Assembly (NCBI GenBank): GCA_964431685.1
Contig: CAYSLA010000155.1
Location: 1 to 8,303, forward strand
DNA length: 8,303 bases
Origin: CAYSLA01 sp964431685
GTDB taxonomy: Bacteria; Armatimonadota; UBA5829
Direction: 5' to 3'
Below the pieces are notes generated by a model. That model made no database searches. It was not told the origin of the DNA and worked only from the letters and a program-made list of their open reading frames with translations. Positions within the stretch are counted from its first letter, which is position 1; every line of letters starts with the position of its first letter. The position numbers and the translations under genes are program-made. This document shows, piece after piece, positions 1-7,023 of the stretch.

Positions 1-642
1 GGGGTAGTTGATGTTCTTCGCGTGCGTGTGCTTGACCCGCGGAGCGAAGTGCCTGATGATCTCGTGAACTCGGTTGAGCGGGTAGCCGCGCCAGTAGAAG
101 TTCGCCATATCCAGGTTCAGACCGACCCTCGGTGAGCCTACCCGACCCAACACGAGATCAAGAAACTCGGGATCGTTGCCCTGCACGCCGTGATTCTCGA
201 TACCAAGCCCGACTTCAAGGTCGCTTGTGGCGTCCAGCACTCGCTTCATACAGTCTGCGAATCGCTGCACCCTCTGTTCCAGCGACCATTCCATCTCCTT
301 GCTCATTATCGCGTCAATGCGGATTGCGTTGGCCCCCAGCATAGCCGTAACCCTTACCGCCCAGGACACCCAGTCCACCTCAGCGTCGATATCGTCCGCC
401 GCAAAGTTGTTGTGCAGCAGGATGGCACAGCACTTGATGTGGTTGTCTGCAAGGTGCTGTGCGTAGGCCTCGATTTCGGCCTCACAGCCCACCGGCAGTC
501 TGGAGTCGCCGGCGGTAAGCGAGTAGAGAGTGTTGTCGTGGAAAAGCTCGAGCTCCACCTGGTCAATTCCCATTGCGTCCATGCCTGCCTTGATACCGCC
601 GAAGACGGTAAGAGGCATGCATTCTCTCGTAGAAACAAGCAT
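1..642 (-). CDS. Sugar phosphate isomerase/epimerase-like TIM barrel (3' end beyond window)
   Basis: Reads as 214 codons without a stop to the window edge, so the C-terminus is missing. The protein resembles the xylose-isomerase-like TIM-barrel family (AP endonuclease 2 superfamily), whose members isomerise, epimerise or eliminate on sugars at a divalent metal. Visible family features are an early beta strand with VELELF (residues 29-34), the metal-ligand-type glutamate in GIENHG (E149), NLDMANFYWRG with D178, and KHTHAKN with H205 and H207. I chose the ATG at 642-640 because AGGAG lies eight bases upstream; the ATG at codon 9 has no comparable site. No signal peptide is seen, so it is probably cytoplasmic. 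It is separated from the alpha/beta hydrolase gene by about 250 bases and may have its own promoter or leader. The exact substrate is unknown; 3-keto-glycoside lyase activity, known for some relatives, is possible but unsupported here. Confidence 0.85.
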   Translation of the reverse strand, partial: MLVSTRECMPLTVFGGIKAGMDAMGIDQVELELFHDNTLYSLTAGDSRLPVGCEAEIEAYAQHLADNHIKCCAILLHNNFAADDIDAEVDWVSWAVRVTAMLGANAIRIDAIMSKEMEWSLEQRVQRFADCMKRVLDATSDLEVGLGIENHGVQGNDPEFLDLVLGRVGSPRVGLNLDMANFYWRGYPLNRVHEIIRHFAPRVKHTHAKNINYP

Positions 643-651
643 AGTTTAGTA

Positions 652-656
652 CTCCT
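652..656 (-). promoter_or_regulatory. Ribosome binding site of the TIM-barrel isomerase
   Basis: AGGAG on the minus strand, eight bases before the ATG at 642. It decides the start of this gene. Confidence 0.75.
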
Positions 657-714
657 GTCGGTCACATCCGACCGATCCGTCCGATAATCCGAAAAACTAA
701 CAGCAAGGACCGAC
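657..714 (-). repeat. Competing inverted repeats ahead of the isomerase ribosome binding site
   Basis: On the minus strand GTCGGTC occurs at 714-708, TCGGTC at 675-670, and the complement GACCGAC at 663-657. The complement can pair either with the near copy (6-bp stem, 6-base loop) or with the far copy (7-bp stem). The second arm ends one base before AGGAG. This could be a 5' leader hairpin affecting translation, or an operator-like repeat; its function is inferred only from position. Confidence 0.35.
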
Positions 715-836
715 TGGTTTCAGCCAGGCTTGCGCGATCAACTTGACATAACTACTTCCCAAAGGCCCGCAGACGCTGCGCTCCGGAGATGGATCACCTT
801 CGCGGATACCTCCGCAATCGGTAATACTGTCTCCCC

Positions 837-861
837 AAAAAGAGAACCAGACTTCCTGGCT
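837..861 (-). terminator. Possible rho-independent terminator after the alpha/beta hydrolase gene
   Basis: On the minus strand AGCCAG (861-856) pairs with CTGGTT (850-845) around a 5-base loop, with one G-T wobble. It is followed after three bases by five T residues (841-837). It starts about 35 bases past the hydrolase stop codon. The stem is short, so efficiency may be modest. Confidence 0.4.
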
Positions 862-895
862 GAATCAGGCACCGGCCCATTGGTGCAAGAATCGA

Positions 896-1654
896 TCACT
901 TCACGTAGTTCTGCTTCCTGGTTGCACGAAACCACGCTGCGGCCTGGCTGTGCCATTCGGGATAGCTGTGGTGCCCTGGTGTGGGCAGCACGTGCAAAGT
1001 AACGTTGCTTGCCAGGTCGCGTTCCATTCCGGCGACAGCGAGGGCACGAGCAAAGGCCACAGCCTTGTCCGTGTCCACGCGATCATCGGCGCTGCCAATG
1101 GTCAGCCAGACGGCGCGGTCGCACAAAGTGTCTGCGGCATTGACGAGCGCCAGGCGCCTGACCAAAGGACTGTCTTCCTGGCCTGCGAACTCGCTCAGCG
1201 CCAGCAGATCGGTGACAGGGCTGAAACCGGCTGCTGCTCTGATCATAGGATTCCCGGCAGCGGCCTGAAACGCCATGAACCCTCCGCGCGAGGTGCCTGA
1301 CGCGACGATGCAGCCCGGGTCCGCAACCCTGGTTGAGACGATGTCGTCAACAACGTCGCTCACTCTCCGCTGAAAATCGGCGACAAAGTCCTCTCCCTGC
1401 GCGGTGCGGGCGGCCCAGCCTTCGAGTCCGAACGGTTCGCCGTCACGCTGATCTGCTCCGTGACACGGCAAGTCCAGAGAGACAACATTCCATCCCTGAA
1501 CGTGCAACACGCTGCCGACGTGGCAGAACGACTCCTCGCTCAATGACTGCTCCGCTGACGTGGCCAACACGATGATTGTGGGAGCCAGTTGGGCAACGCG
1601 CGGCGGCATCATCGCGTAAGCCGTGCCATTAGCCAATCTATGAGTCAACTCCAT
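896..1654 (-). CDS. Alpha/beta hydrolase, dienelactone-hydrolase/esterase type
   Basis: A complete 252-residue protein. The alpha/beta-hydrolase fold is shown by a hydrophobic strand after a short N-terminal segment, DLPCHG (61-66) after strand WNVVSL, the nucleophile elbow GTSRGG with S122, the acid region GSADDRV (D190 most likely), and the C-terminal histidine in PGHHSYPE (H228 or H229). The complete Ser-Asp-His triad suggests an active esterase, peptidase or deacylase; substrate unknown. The ATG at 1654 is preferred because GGAGGA sits six bases upstream; reading further upstream would enter the sequence gap and is not supported. There is no signal peptide, so a cytoplasmic location is expected. 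It lies in the same direction as the glycoside hydrolase genes, but gap 1 hides whether it shares their transcript. In such a locus it might remove acyl groups from saccharides, which is inference. Confidence 0.88.
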   Translation of the reverse strand: MELTHRLANGTAYAMMPPRVAQLAPTIIVLATSAEQSLSEESFCHVGSVLHVQGWNVVSLDLPCHGADQRDGEPFGLEGWAARTAQGEDFVADFQRRVSDVVDDIVSTRVADPGCIVASGTSRGGFMAFQAAAGNPMIRAAAGFSPVTDLLALSEFAGQEDSPLVRRLALVNAADTLCDRAVWLTIGSADDRVDTDKAVAFARALAVAGMERDLASNVTLHVLPTPGHHSYPEWHSQAAAWFRATRKQNYVK

Positions 1655-1660
1655 TTCTTG

Positions 1661-1666
1661 TCCTCC
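1661..1666 (-). promoter_or_regulatory. Ribosome binding site of the alpha/beta hydrolase
   Basis: GGAGGA on the minus strand, six bases before the ATG at 1654. It fixes this start and argues against an extension into the gap. Confidence 0.8.
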
Positions 1667-1673
1667 GAAGCCC

Positions 1674-1703
1674 GTGTCATTCCGAACGAATGTGAGATAT
1701 CTC
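1674..1703. repeat. Probable end of a dispersed intergenic repeat at the gap border
   Basis: The plus-strand stretch has the form GTCATTCCGAACGAA followed by TGTGAGATATCTC, ending in the 10-base palindrome GAGATATCTC (1694-1703) at the first N. It resembles the 'TCATTCnGAnCGAAnnnnAGnnATCTC' type of short dispersed intergenic repeat that I recall from many unrelated bacterial genomes. Its position exactly at an assembly break fits a multicopy sequence. Only one copy is visible here, so the assignment rests on recall and context. Confidence 0.4.
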
Positions 1704-1803
1704 NNNNNNNNNNNNNNNNNNNNNNNNNNNNNNNNNNNNNNNNNNNNNNNNNNNNNNNNNNNNNNNNNNNNNNNNNNNNNNNNNNNNNNNNNNNNNNNNN
1801 NNN
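1704..1803. other. Assembly gap 1 (100 N)
   Basis: Exactly 100 N, so probably an arbitrary spacer of unknown true length. It removes the C-terminus and stop of the beta-propeller hydrolase gene and most of the region between it and the alpha/beta hydrolase gene. Confidence 0.95.
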
Positions 1804-3179
1804 ACCTGGTCCGTGCTGTCCGAGATTGCGGGGACGCACTGATCCTGAGAATACCCGGGGACAGTTTGCCCAGTGTCTGCATCGACCACTTCCACCTGCA
1901 CTCTGCCACGCCACGAGTCGGTGTTGACGTGCAACTGGTCACCGGTCACTTCAAGCGGCTTTGTCAGCACCGAACCCCACTCAATCCCGCCTTTGAGTGA
2001 CACGAAACCGTCTTTGCGCAACCGCGCCATGCAGACAGCGCTCGTGTCCAGGTACCCGCGGTTCATTGTGTCCGCGATGGAGAGAGATCGGTACTTGATA
2101 CCCACATAATAGAACCAGAGCTCGTTGTTGCGCTCAATCGGGCCGTTGGTCGTAACGATCTGCCCCGTATCGTACGCGCTGCCGTCGCCTACAGGCGAAT
2201 GCTCCATGAATGGGGCGCGGTTGGCCACCCTGTTCCATGTGCGCAGATCACGGCTGGAGGCAAGCTCGACCGACTTGCGGCTGTCCACGTTCTCGTACAT
2301 CGGCGGGTGCTTGCCAGACCAGTGATGCATGACCGGCAGGCCCAGATACAAGCCCTCATACGGAAACACCGGGAAGTTGTAGACATCCGTGCACCATTCC
2401 TCCGGACGGTTGTATACCGGAGTGAGGTAGGCCGGGTCGTCGAAGAACCGTTGCAGACGATCGAAACCGTTCTCCTGGTCTATCTGATCGGCGTGGAACA
2501 CGATCTCCTGATCGCTCCAGTGTTCGAAATCCGAGCTGGTGGTCAGGTAGAACGACCGGCCGTACGGACCGCCGTGTTTGACTGTCGCGATGAAGAGCTT
2601 CTTCTGCGCGTCCAGCGTGAGTGCGGCTTCATCAGAGCTGAGAACGTGAGGCGCCTGCAGGTTCTCCCAGTGCATCGCGTCAGCCGAAACCATCGGCTCC
2701 AGCCGGCCGCCCCTATCGGCCAGTCCCTTGAAGCGGCGAGCGGGGTCCTGTTCGTTGGGGTCGTAGATTGGACCGTAGAGCATACCCCGCGCGGAAGGCA
2801 GGATGTTGTTGGCGGTGCCGATGGGCTCGTTGTTCCAAAGCGGGGCCGGATAGTCGTGTAGACCCAGGACAGGCTTGTCCCAGTTGATCCCGTCAACGGA
2901 GGTGGCAAAGCAGTAGAAACCCTCTCCGCCGGCTGGTGCACCTGTTACATCGAGCCTCACCTCGGAATCTCGGGATTCCGCCGAAGCCAGATAGATAATC
3001 ATGAAACGCTGCGATTCCGGATCCCAGGCGGGAGTTGTGCGGATTTGTATACCTGCATTCTCCCAACGATGCTCTGGGCGCAGCACCACATTACCGGGGA
3101 ACTTCTGCGGCTGGTGCAGCTTGCGTGCAAGGTTGTCGATGGACTCGATATCGCAGTCATCTATGAAAAGGTATCTCAT
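1804..3179 (-). CDS. Beta-propeller glycosyl-hydrolase-like protein (C-terminus lost in gap)
   Basis: 458 residues are visible before gap 1; no natural stop is seen. The N-terminal 400 residues look like a five-bladed beta propeller related to the GH43/GH32/sialidase-like group: repeated S-x-D-x-x-x-W motifs occur at SVDGINW (94-100), SADAMHW (165-171), SSDFEHW (215-221) and SSRDLRTW (308-315), and DPESQRF and DPARRF elements lie between strands. After LTKPLEVTGDQLHVN (405-419) a beta-sandwich begins (RVQVEVVDADTG), cut off at the gap; about 40-60 further residues would be expected. The ATG at 3179 overlaps the previous stop as ATGA, giving translational coupling to the GH29-like gene; GGGAG lies 12 bases upstream. 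No signal peptide is visible. It probably cleaves or binds a glycan inside the cell; the catalytic acids cannot be assigned from sequence alone. Confidence 0.8.
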
Positions 3180-4135
3180 CGCGACTTCTTTCTCCCGGAG
3201 ATGATCTCTTTGACTTGCTTCATCACGGCCATATCCACGGCGTGTGCGGTCCCGTCCTGGTAGCACAACAGGTTGAACGTGGCTGTCCCACCCACTGCGC
3301 TGAATCGATCGATCAACATCACTACGCTCTCGACGCTGGGCGGGAAGAACTCAGCATCTCTGTTGCCCACGGTCAGATTCCACTCGGCACACATCGCATA
3401 CTCCGGGTTGAGATTTGTGTGCCATCCGACAAATGCGTGCCACGGCAGCCCGGACGGCGTGAGCTCGCCCCTTGGGGTAAAATTGATCCTGCATAGCTCG
3501 CCGGCCCAGTAGTCCTGACACGGAGTGTAGAGCAAGTGGTTTTCAATTCCTGAGTTGTAGGTTACCAGCCGTCCCGGATGCCCGGCCTTCGCGGCCAGAG
3601 TCATCTTCTCCCAGGGCACTTCGCCTCTTGCGACAAGTCCGTACCCCGCATCAAACCAGTACGCGGTCACGAGGTCACCGTACTTCTCACCCATCCAACC
3701 CAAAATGCGGCAGTAGTTCTCATAGAAACGGGACTGGTCCGGCAGGTTGGCGCCGGACGCAGCAAACCATTCGGGGTCCTGCAGCGGCCCGTCCGTTCCG
3801 TGGTGATAGTAGAACACCAGTTTGATGTTCTCTCGGCGAAGAGCCTCACCAATCTCCCCTATCAAGTCCCTGCGGCACGTGCGCCCCGACATTACCCGGT
3901 CTACTTCCGGATTGGGACAAGGCAGATGGTGAATGGCGTGGGCGGAAGTGATCAGCACGTGTCCCGCGCCAGTGTCCACCGCCTGAGATACGAACCTGTC
4001 CACGTCGAAGGCGCCTACGGCATCCTCAAACGGCAGCGGGTCACCGGTCGCTGGCACCGCGTGCGTTGTCCAGTGAAAACCGATGCCGTACAGGGACTCG
4101 CGCAGGGGCGAGAAGTCGGACCGGACGTAAGCCAT
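3176..4135 (-). CDS. GH29-like (alpha-L-fucosidase-related) TIM-barrel protein
   Basis: A complete 319-residue protein. Similarity to the alpha-L-fucosidase catalytic barrel is suggested by AGHVLITSAHAIHHLPCPN (57-75, corresponding to the family's substrate-binding histidine strand), LVFYYHHG (106-113), and YGDLVTAYWFDAGYG (152-166), where D162 sits at the place of the catalytic nucleophile. It is shorter than typical GH29 enzymes (roughly 450 residues or more) and lacks the C-terminal beta-sandwich. The general acid/base is not obvious. There is no signal peptide, so it is probably cytoplasmic. The ATG at 4135 shares its A with the previous TAA (TAATG), and its stop overlaps the next ATG by four bases, so it is translated as the middle of a coupled trio. 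Function as a fucosidase is plausible, but activity on another sugar or a non-catalytic role is possible. Confidence 0.75.
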   Translation of the reverse strand: MAYVRSDFSPLRESLYGIGFHWTTHAVPATGDPLPFEDAVGAFDVDRFVSQAVDTGAGHVLITSAHAIHHLPCPNPEVDRVMSGRTCRRDLIGEIGEALRRENIKLVFYYHHGTDGPLQDPEWFAASGANLPDQSRFYENYCRILGWMGEKYGDLVTAYWFDAGYGLVARGEVPWEKMTLAAKAGHPGRLVTYNSGIENHLLYTPCQDYWAGELCRINFTPRGELTPSGLPWHAFVGWHTNLNPEYAMCAEWNLTVGNRDAEFFPPSVESVVMLIDRFSAVGGTATFNLLCYQDGTAHAVDMAVMKQVKEIISGRKKSR

Positions 4136-4641
4136 TAGCCCGCATCTCCATTCCGGTATTCCTCCGCCAACTGTGTGGCGGTAGCGAATCTGCAGCCTCG
4201 GGCGATCAACATCTGCGTCAACTTGTCGAGCTGGCGCACCGCGTAGTCGCCGCAGTTCTTCACAATGAAATGGTCGGGCGTGACGGAGCCTTCACCGTAA
4301 TGAATCTCCCCCTGAGGCATATCGTGGAACTCCCAGGGGTGCATATAGAAGCAAAGCACCGCGGGAAGATTGCGCTCGTGATAGAACCCCAGCATGTTGT
4401 CGACATGCACCATCAAGGCCTCTGCGCTCTCAGTGCGAAGGAGCGGCCACTGGTCACGGTCTCTGCCGAACTCGTCGTGGCTCTCTATGGTCAGATCGGC
4501 GAAGTTGGGGATTTCCAGTATGCGCATGTCGCCTTCCTCCGTCCAGTTGTCGCGGCTGGGATGATACGGCGTCACACGCTGGGTGTGGTAGTACATTGGC
4601 AGGGACGCGTCAGCAACATAGCCCAGGTCCTCCAGTGCGTT
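4135..4641 (-). CDS. Polysaccharide deacetylase-like protein, C-terminal fragment (start lost in gap)
   Basis: 168 residues read from gap 2 to the TAA stop at 4137-4135. The frame is open right to the gap: the first visible residues NALEDLGYVADASLP precede the first internal ATG at 4596, which is therefore not the real start. The pattern LEDLGYVADAS, then PYHPSRDNW, then ILEIPNF, then LCFYMHPWEFHDMP is characteristic of the second half of NodB-like deacetylases (carbohydrate esterase 4 type), with HPWEF at visible residues 101-105 carrying the late active-site histidine. The metal-binding Asp-Asp and HxxxH motifs would be in the missing N-terminal part. It would remove N- or O-acetyl groups from a saccharide, supplying the downstream GH29-like enzyme. 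Translation is coupled to the next gene through TAATG. Confidence 0.78.
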   Translation of the reverse strand, partial: NALEDLGYVADASLPMYYHTQRVTPYHPSRDNWTEEGDMRILEIPNFADLTIESHDEFGRDRDQWPLLRTESAEALMVHVDNMLGFYHERNLPAVLCFYMHPWEFHDMPQGEIHYGEGSVTPDHFIVKNCGDYAVRQLDKLTQMLIARGCRFATATQLAEEYRNGDAG

Positions 4642-4741
4642 NNNNNNNNNNNNNNNNNNNNNNNNNNNNNNNNNNNNNNNNNNNNNNNNNNNNNNNNNNN
4701 NNNNNNNNNNNNNNNNNNNNNNNNNNNNNNNNNNNNNNNNN
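4642..4741. other. Assembly gap 2 (100 N)
   Basis: Exactly 100 N. The deacetylase lacks its catalytic first half, normally well over 100 residues, and at least a few intergenic bases are also missing, so the real gap must be several hundred bases. Confidence 0.95.
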
Positions 4742-4743
4742 GT

Positions 4744-7020
4744 CTAAGCAGGTTTGTACTTGCAGTAGACGTGGAATGTGATAAGTGCCTCCAGCTCCGG
4801 CAGCTCAAAGTCTCGGACGTATCTGCACTGCCGCAGTTTATTCTCCACCATATCAACATCGTATATCTGTCCGTACGCGTGACCGTATCCGACGCGGGGG
4901 TCTCTCTCCAGGACTGGGATGGCCCGCCTGGCATTCTCGATCTCCTCGCTAAGAACTCCGGTGAGCCGCTCAACACTCACGTTCAGACTTTCTTCATCGC
5001 TCCTGGAAGCGAACAGTGAGTCGCGCAGTGAGTAGAACCGGATGGTATTCCATATCGTTCGCAGGTGGATTCCGACGATTTCGCACATGCCAATTTCCAG
5101 CGCACCCCGCTCGGTCGGATGTTCCGAAAGAGCCTTGCGAATCAGATCGACTCCGCCGTCCCACTCAGCCACTACTTTCGCGAACTGACGCTCCGCGAGC
5201 TCCACGCCAAATGGGTAGACAAAGAGCAGGTCGCTGCTGTATCTGGGCGGAGCGTTCCGGCCCATTTCGCGCAGCAGTTCTTCGTCCACTGTCTCACCGG
5301 CATCGCCTCTGACCTGAAAGAACTTCGAGCTCAGATCATAGCGGTTCTGCGAGTCAAAGATCAGCGGGTGCGCGGGGCCGAGATAAGCCGGACCCTTCAT
5401 ATAGAACTGACGCTCACCATACATCATATGCGACGCGGGGACTCGCTCCCAGACGTCACTAAGTATCTTCCATCCTTCCAGCAGTCCGGCCGGGCACGCA
5501 CCGAAGTCTCTCTCGGCGATCCGGATAAGCAGCGATTCATCAACATCGCCCCACCCTGCTTCACAGAGCAGTTCCTCCGGGTACGTCCCGGTAATGCCGT
5601 AGAACTCCCACTTCTGGATATAGCCGGCGACATCGCTCATCTTGAGCCGCTTTGCACGCTCTATCCAACGGTAGGGCACCGGTAGATACGGCAGGAAGAA
5701 CCATCCCGGCTCGACGGTGCTTTCGAACTTCGCGTAGTGGCGCTTGCCGAACTCGGTGAGGGTTCTGGTCTGAGCGGCGAACTGCTCGGAGGGTCCGAGG
5801 TTGACGATGTTGTAGTCGATCAACGCCGCCTTTGTGTCTCCAAGACAATACCAACCAGGTGTCTCGAAGTTTGACAACAGCTCCACATCCGGGGCAAGGT
5901 GCCGAATGAACTCCTCCTGCGCGAAGTCATCACCGGACCACGTGAAGGCGCTGTAGGGCCACGTGAAGACCGCCGCGTCCGGCCTGACGCTGTGTATTGC
6001 ACTAGCCATACCATTGATCAGAGATGCCACGTCCTGCGATGCATTCCGGTCGGCGCACCGCGGGCAAGAGGTCTTGCCGTCCGGCGTCTGCTTGGGCCGC
6101 GTGAAACAGTGAACAAAGCCCTCTCCTCCAACAATGAATATCGCGCCACCCAGTTTCGGCACATCCGTAAACAGGCCGGTAAGCAGTTCCTCATAGGCCT
6201 TGAGCACCAGCGGATGAGATGAACAGAGGCTGTAGTGACCCAGCACCGGATAGTCAAGAAGCGCTCCCCGCACATCGGGGTGACTTGAGAAGACCGGCGC
6301 ATCGGCCGCAAGGTTCCCACTGAACACCACCGGGTATATATCTATCCCGTAGACTGCGGCCCTGTCGCACAACTTCCTTAGGTTGCCGACGTTCGTCTCC
6401 CAATCGGCAGGAGTCAGTTCCGGAAGAGTCGAACTCCGGGCACAGTCATATATGCTGAATTCGACGTGTATACCGTTGACGCCAAAATGCGACATCAGCG
6501 ACATGTAGTCATCGGTCAGCAGAATAGGATCATCCAGGCGGTATGGGGTGCCGCAGAACACGGACTGCGCTATTCTCGGCGCGAATGCCGCCCGGCGCTG
6601 TGTGTTGCCATTGGAGAGAAACGGCCCGGCTCGCAAGGAACAGAGGCGCTCGATGCAGTGAGCCGCGTGCAGCAGACCGCGCTCACTCGGCGCGACAACT
6701 TCTACTAGATCGGGGCCGACTCTGAGGTCAAAAGACTCATCCTTCGGCCCCCCTTCGCCTCGCAGGCTGAACACACACCGTCGCGGAGCAGAACCCGCGG
6801 GCGCAAACTCAAAGTCCATGCACTCGCGCATGAAACGCCGAAAGTCCAGTTCCATTCTCGTGATCAACGGAGATGTCGGCGCATTCAGCTCCAGCGACCA
6901 GCCGTCTTCCAGACTGATCTCATCTGCAGTCTTCTCGGCACCGGCCCTTCGTCGATATCGGAAATGCTCCGATTCCAGCCAGGCGAGCATTTGATCTGTC
7001 TTTGTCTCGTCTACAAACAA
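4744..7020 (-). CDS. Large GH20/GH67-like glycoside hydrolase
   Basis: A 758-residue protein. Residues 40-130 look like the small alpha/beta domain that precedes the barrel in GH20 and GH67 enzymes (VEVVAPSERGLLHAAHCIERL, 106-126). A TIM barrel covers about 145-480: VNGIHVEFSIYD (181-192), YGIDIYPVVF (224-233), GGAIFIVGGEGFVHCF (291-306) with E300 as a candidate catalytic acid, a CPRC pair (319-322), AVFTWPYSAFTW (350-361) and WEFYGITGTYPEE (471-483). Residues after 490 appear mainly helical. The usual GH20 Asp-Glu pair is not seen. I take TTG at 7020, three bases after the preceding stop, with AAGGA ten bases upstream; the ATG at 6990 has no good binding site but remains possible. No signal peptide is visible. 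Likely an intracellular hexosaminidase- or glucuronidase-like enzyme of uncertain specificity. Confidence 0.78.
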   Translation of the reverse strand: MFVDETKTDQMLAWLESEHFRYRRRAGAEKTADEISLEDGWSLELNAPTSPLITRMELDFRRFMRECMDFEFAPAGSAPRRCVFSLRGEGGPKDESFDLRVGPDLVEVVAPSERGLLHAAHCIERLCSLRAGPFLSNGNTQRRAAFAPRIAQSVFCGTPYRLDDPILLTDDYMSLMSHFGVNGIHVEFSIYDCARSSTLPELTPADWETNVGNLRKLCDRAAVYGIDIYPVVFSGNLAADAPVFSSHPDVRGALLDYPVLGHYSLCSSHPLVLKAYEELLTGLFTDVPKLGGAIFIVGGEGFVHCFTRPKQTPDGKTSCPRCADRNASQDVASLINGMASAIHSVRPDAAVFTWPYSAFTWSGDDFAQEEFIRHLAPDVELLSNFETPGWYCLGDTKAALIDYNIVNLGPSEQFAAQTRTLTEFGKRHYAKFESTVEPGWFFLPYLPVPYRWIERAKRLKMSDVAGYIQKWEFYGITGTYPEELLCEAGWGDVDESLLIRIAERDFGACPAGLLEGWKILSDVWERVPASHMMYGERQFYMKGPAYLGPAHPLIFDSQNRYDLSSKFFQVRGDAGETVDEELLREMGRNAPPRYSSDLLFVYPFGVELAERQFAKVVAEWDGGVDLIRKALSEHPTERGALEIGMCEIVGIHLRTIWNTIRFYSLRDSLFASRSDEESLNVSVERLTGVLSEEIENARRAIPVLERDPRVGYGHAYGQIYDVDMVENKLRQCRYVRDFELPELEALITFHVYCKYKPA

Positions 7021-7023
7021 CTC

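Larger units (their letters stand above)
643..895 (-). other. Gene-free leader between alpha/beta hydrolase and isomerase genes
   Basis: About 250 bases carry no convincing gene. Read on the minus strand, they contain a possible terminator (861-837), a perfect 5-bp stem with a 4-base loop (815-802, GCGGA/TCCGC), a perfect 5-bp stem with a 3-base loop (780-768, CGCAG/CTGCG), and inverted repeats just upstream of the ribosome binding site (714-657). I could not find a convincing sigma70-type promoter with both boxes, nor a riboswitch I recognise. Confidence 0.6.

Noticed and set aside
190..687. Plus-strand 165-codon open frame
   Set aside because: It lies antisense to the isomerase-like gene, which has clear family motifs and a ribosome binding site; the plus-strand product has no recognisable features.
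743..748. TTGACA on the plus strand as a promoter -35 box
   Set aside because: No matching -10 box lies 16-18 bases downstream and no plus-strand gene follows.
871..886. CACC/GGTG inverted repeat after the hydrolase stop
   Set aside because: Only four base pairs and no T-run next to it; the neighbouring hairpin at 861-845 is a better terminator candidate.
738..956. Minus-strand 72-codon open frame spanning the hydrolase end and leader
   Set aside because: Overlaps the last 61 bases of the hydrolase in another frame, has no ribosome binding site that I see and no recognisable motif.
1655..1942. Extension of the alpha/beta hydrolase frame upstream through gap 1
   Set aside because: It passes through N bases of unknown length and a non-coding repeat-like stretch; the ATG at 1654 has a strong ribosome binding site.
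2199..2861. Plus-strand 220-codon open frame
   Set aside because: Antisense to the propeller hydrolase gene; a shadow produced by codon bias with no family resemblance.
3578..4138. Plus-strand 186-codon open frame
   Set aside because: Antisense to the GH29-like gene and without recognisable motifs.
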